64,000 bases of DNA from an uncultured Actinomycetes bacterium (GTDB lineage Bacteria; Actinomycetota; Acidimicrobiia; Acidimicrobiales; RAAP-2). The DNA lies in contig CAIKCI010000031.1 of NCBI GenBank assembly GCA_903825895.1, positions 124,001 through 188,000 of the forward strand, given 5' to 3'. The notes under the pieces are model-generated. The model saw nothing but the letters and a program-made list of their open reading frames with translations. It ran no database searches and was not told the origin of the DNA. Every line of letters starts with the position of its first letter. The stretch's first letter is position 1. The position numbers and the translations under genes are program-made. Below are positions 63,788 to 64,000 of the stretch, piece after piece.

Positions 63788-64000
63788 TCGAGCGATCCGC
63801 TCCCCATCATTGCAATCGCTACCTGGCATAACTCCCACAGTTCTTGTGCGCAGGCGTTGTAGACCTCTTGGTCTCCACCTGCAGGGTCCTCAACGTCTTG
63901 TTCGTCGTCGAGCGAAAGACTCCCAAGGCTCATGGCAGCGAGCCGTTCGGTGACAGGACGGTCGTCGGGACTGAGTTCTCGAACAAAACGAATCAGCGTC
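63784..64000 (-). CDS. Low-molecular-weight phosphatase-like protein, N-terminus beyond window
   Basis: The last 71 or so residues of a minus-strand gene. The stretch DVEDPAGGDQEVYNACAQEL resembles the end of LMW protein tyrosine/arginine phosphatases (D-P-x-G-G, then E-x-Y and a final helix). The P-loop lies outside the window, so the call is tentative. Confidence 0.6.
   Translation of the reverse strand, partial: TLIRFVRELSPDDRPVTERLAAMSLGSLSLDDEQDVEDPAGGDQEVYNACAQELWELCQVAIAMMGSGSLD

Overview
The window is a gene-dense chromosomal segment of a bacterium, almost certainly an actinobacterium. The evidence is a WhiB regulator beside a PdtaS-type sensor kinase, a mycofactocin cluster, a zinc-type L31, a long actinobacterial Rho, the phosphomutase-like/DUF3090/SCO1664 trio, an Rv3679/Rv3680-like ATPase pair, and many genes whose -10 box lies only 6-9 bases before the start codon. 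A complete System I (Ccm) cytochrome c pathway fits a lineage such as Acidimicrobiia better than mycobacteria or Streptomyces, but the class assignment is inference. No gap without a gene exceeds about 230 bases. I saw no prophage, insertion sequence or CRISPR array.

Layout. 1-4442 (minus): ATP synthase genes, namely a small AtpZ-like protein, atpI, atpB, atpE, atpF, a delta subunit with a duplicated N-terminal domain, and atpA cut by the left edge. 4533-17556: housekeeping genes, mostly minus: a WecA/MraY-like transferase, glyA, rpiB, a thiolase-like protein (plus), sua5, prmC, prfA, rpmE, rho, thrC, hom, lysA. 17612-17684: tRNA-Arg(CCG). 17685-19712: a DUF1275 membrane protein, an unrecognised protein and a DUF4232-like lipoprotein. 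19756-26427: a mycofactocin island: a desaturase, a mycofactocin-type SDR, mftE, mftC, mftB, a 36-residue mftA, divergent mftF and an NDMA-dependent-type alcohol dehydrogenase. mftD and mftR are not seen. 26537-39666: argS, a CrtC-like protein, an FmdB-like zinc ribbon, aconitase, a PIG-L deacetylase, a DEAD-box helicase, bcp, DedA, an Fpg/Nei glycosylase, an FrhB-type iron-sulfur protein and the phosphomutase/DUF3090/SCO1664 trio. 39675-44791: an SGNH/MBOAT pair for probable envelope acylation, etfBA and a glycerophosphodiesterase. 44951-51326: whiB, a strong terminator, pdtaS, a PHP phosphatase, two ArsA-like ATPases, DUF3107 and dGTPase. 51327-55298: an SDR, Mrp, a SufR-like regulator behind a perfect palindrome, and a cysteine-desulfurase-like protein that lacks its PLP lysine. 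55261-60946: ccmABCDEFGH. 60999-64000: gmd, a glycosyltransferase, a TetR regulator and a partial LMW phosphatase.

How the genes fit together. The mft island encodes maturation of the MftA Val-Tyr end (B, C), its excision (E) and glycosylation (F), plus two dehydrogenases of the kind that use the cofactor. The Mrp/SufR-like/desulfurase-like group suggests an iron-sulfur control module next to haem attachment genes. EtfAB, aconitase, Ccm and ATP synthase indicate an aerobic respiratory heterotroph.
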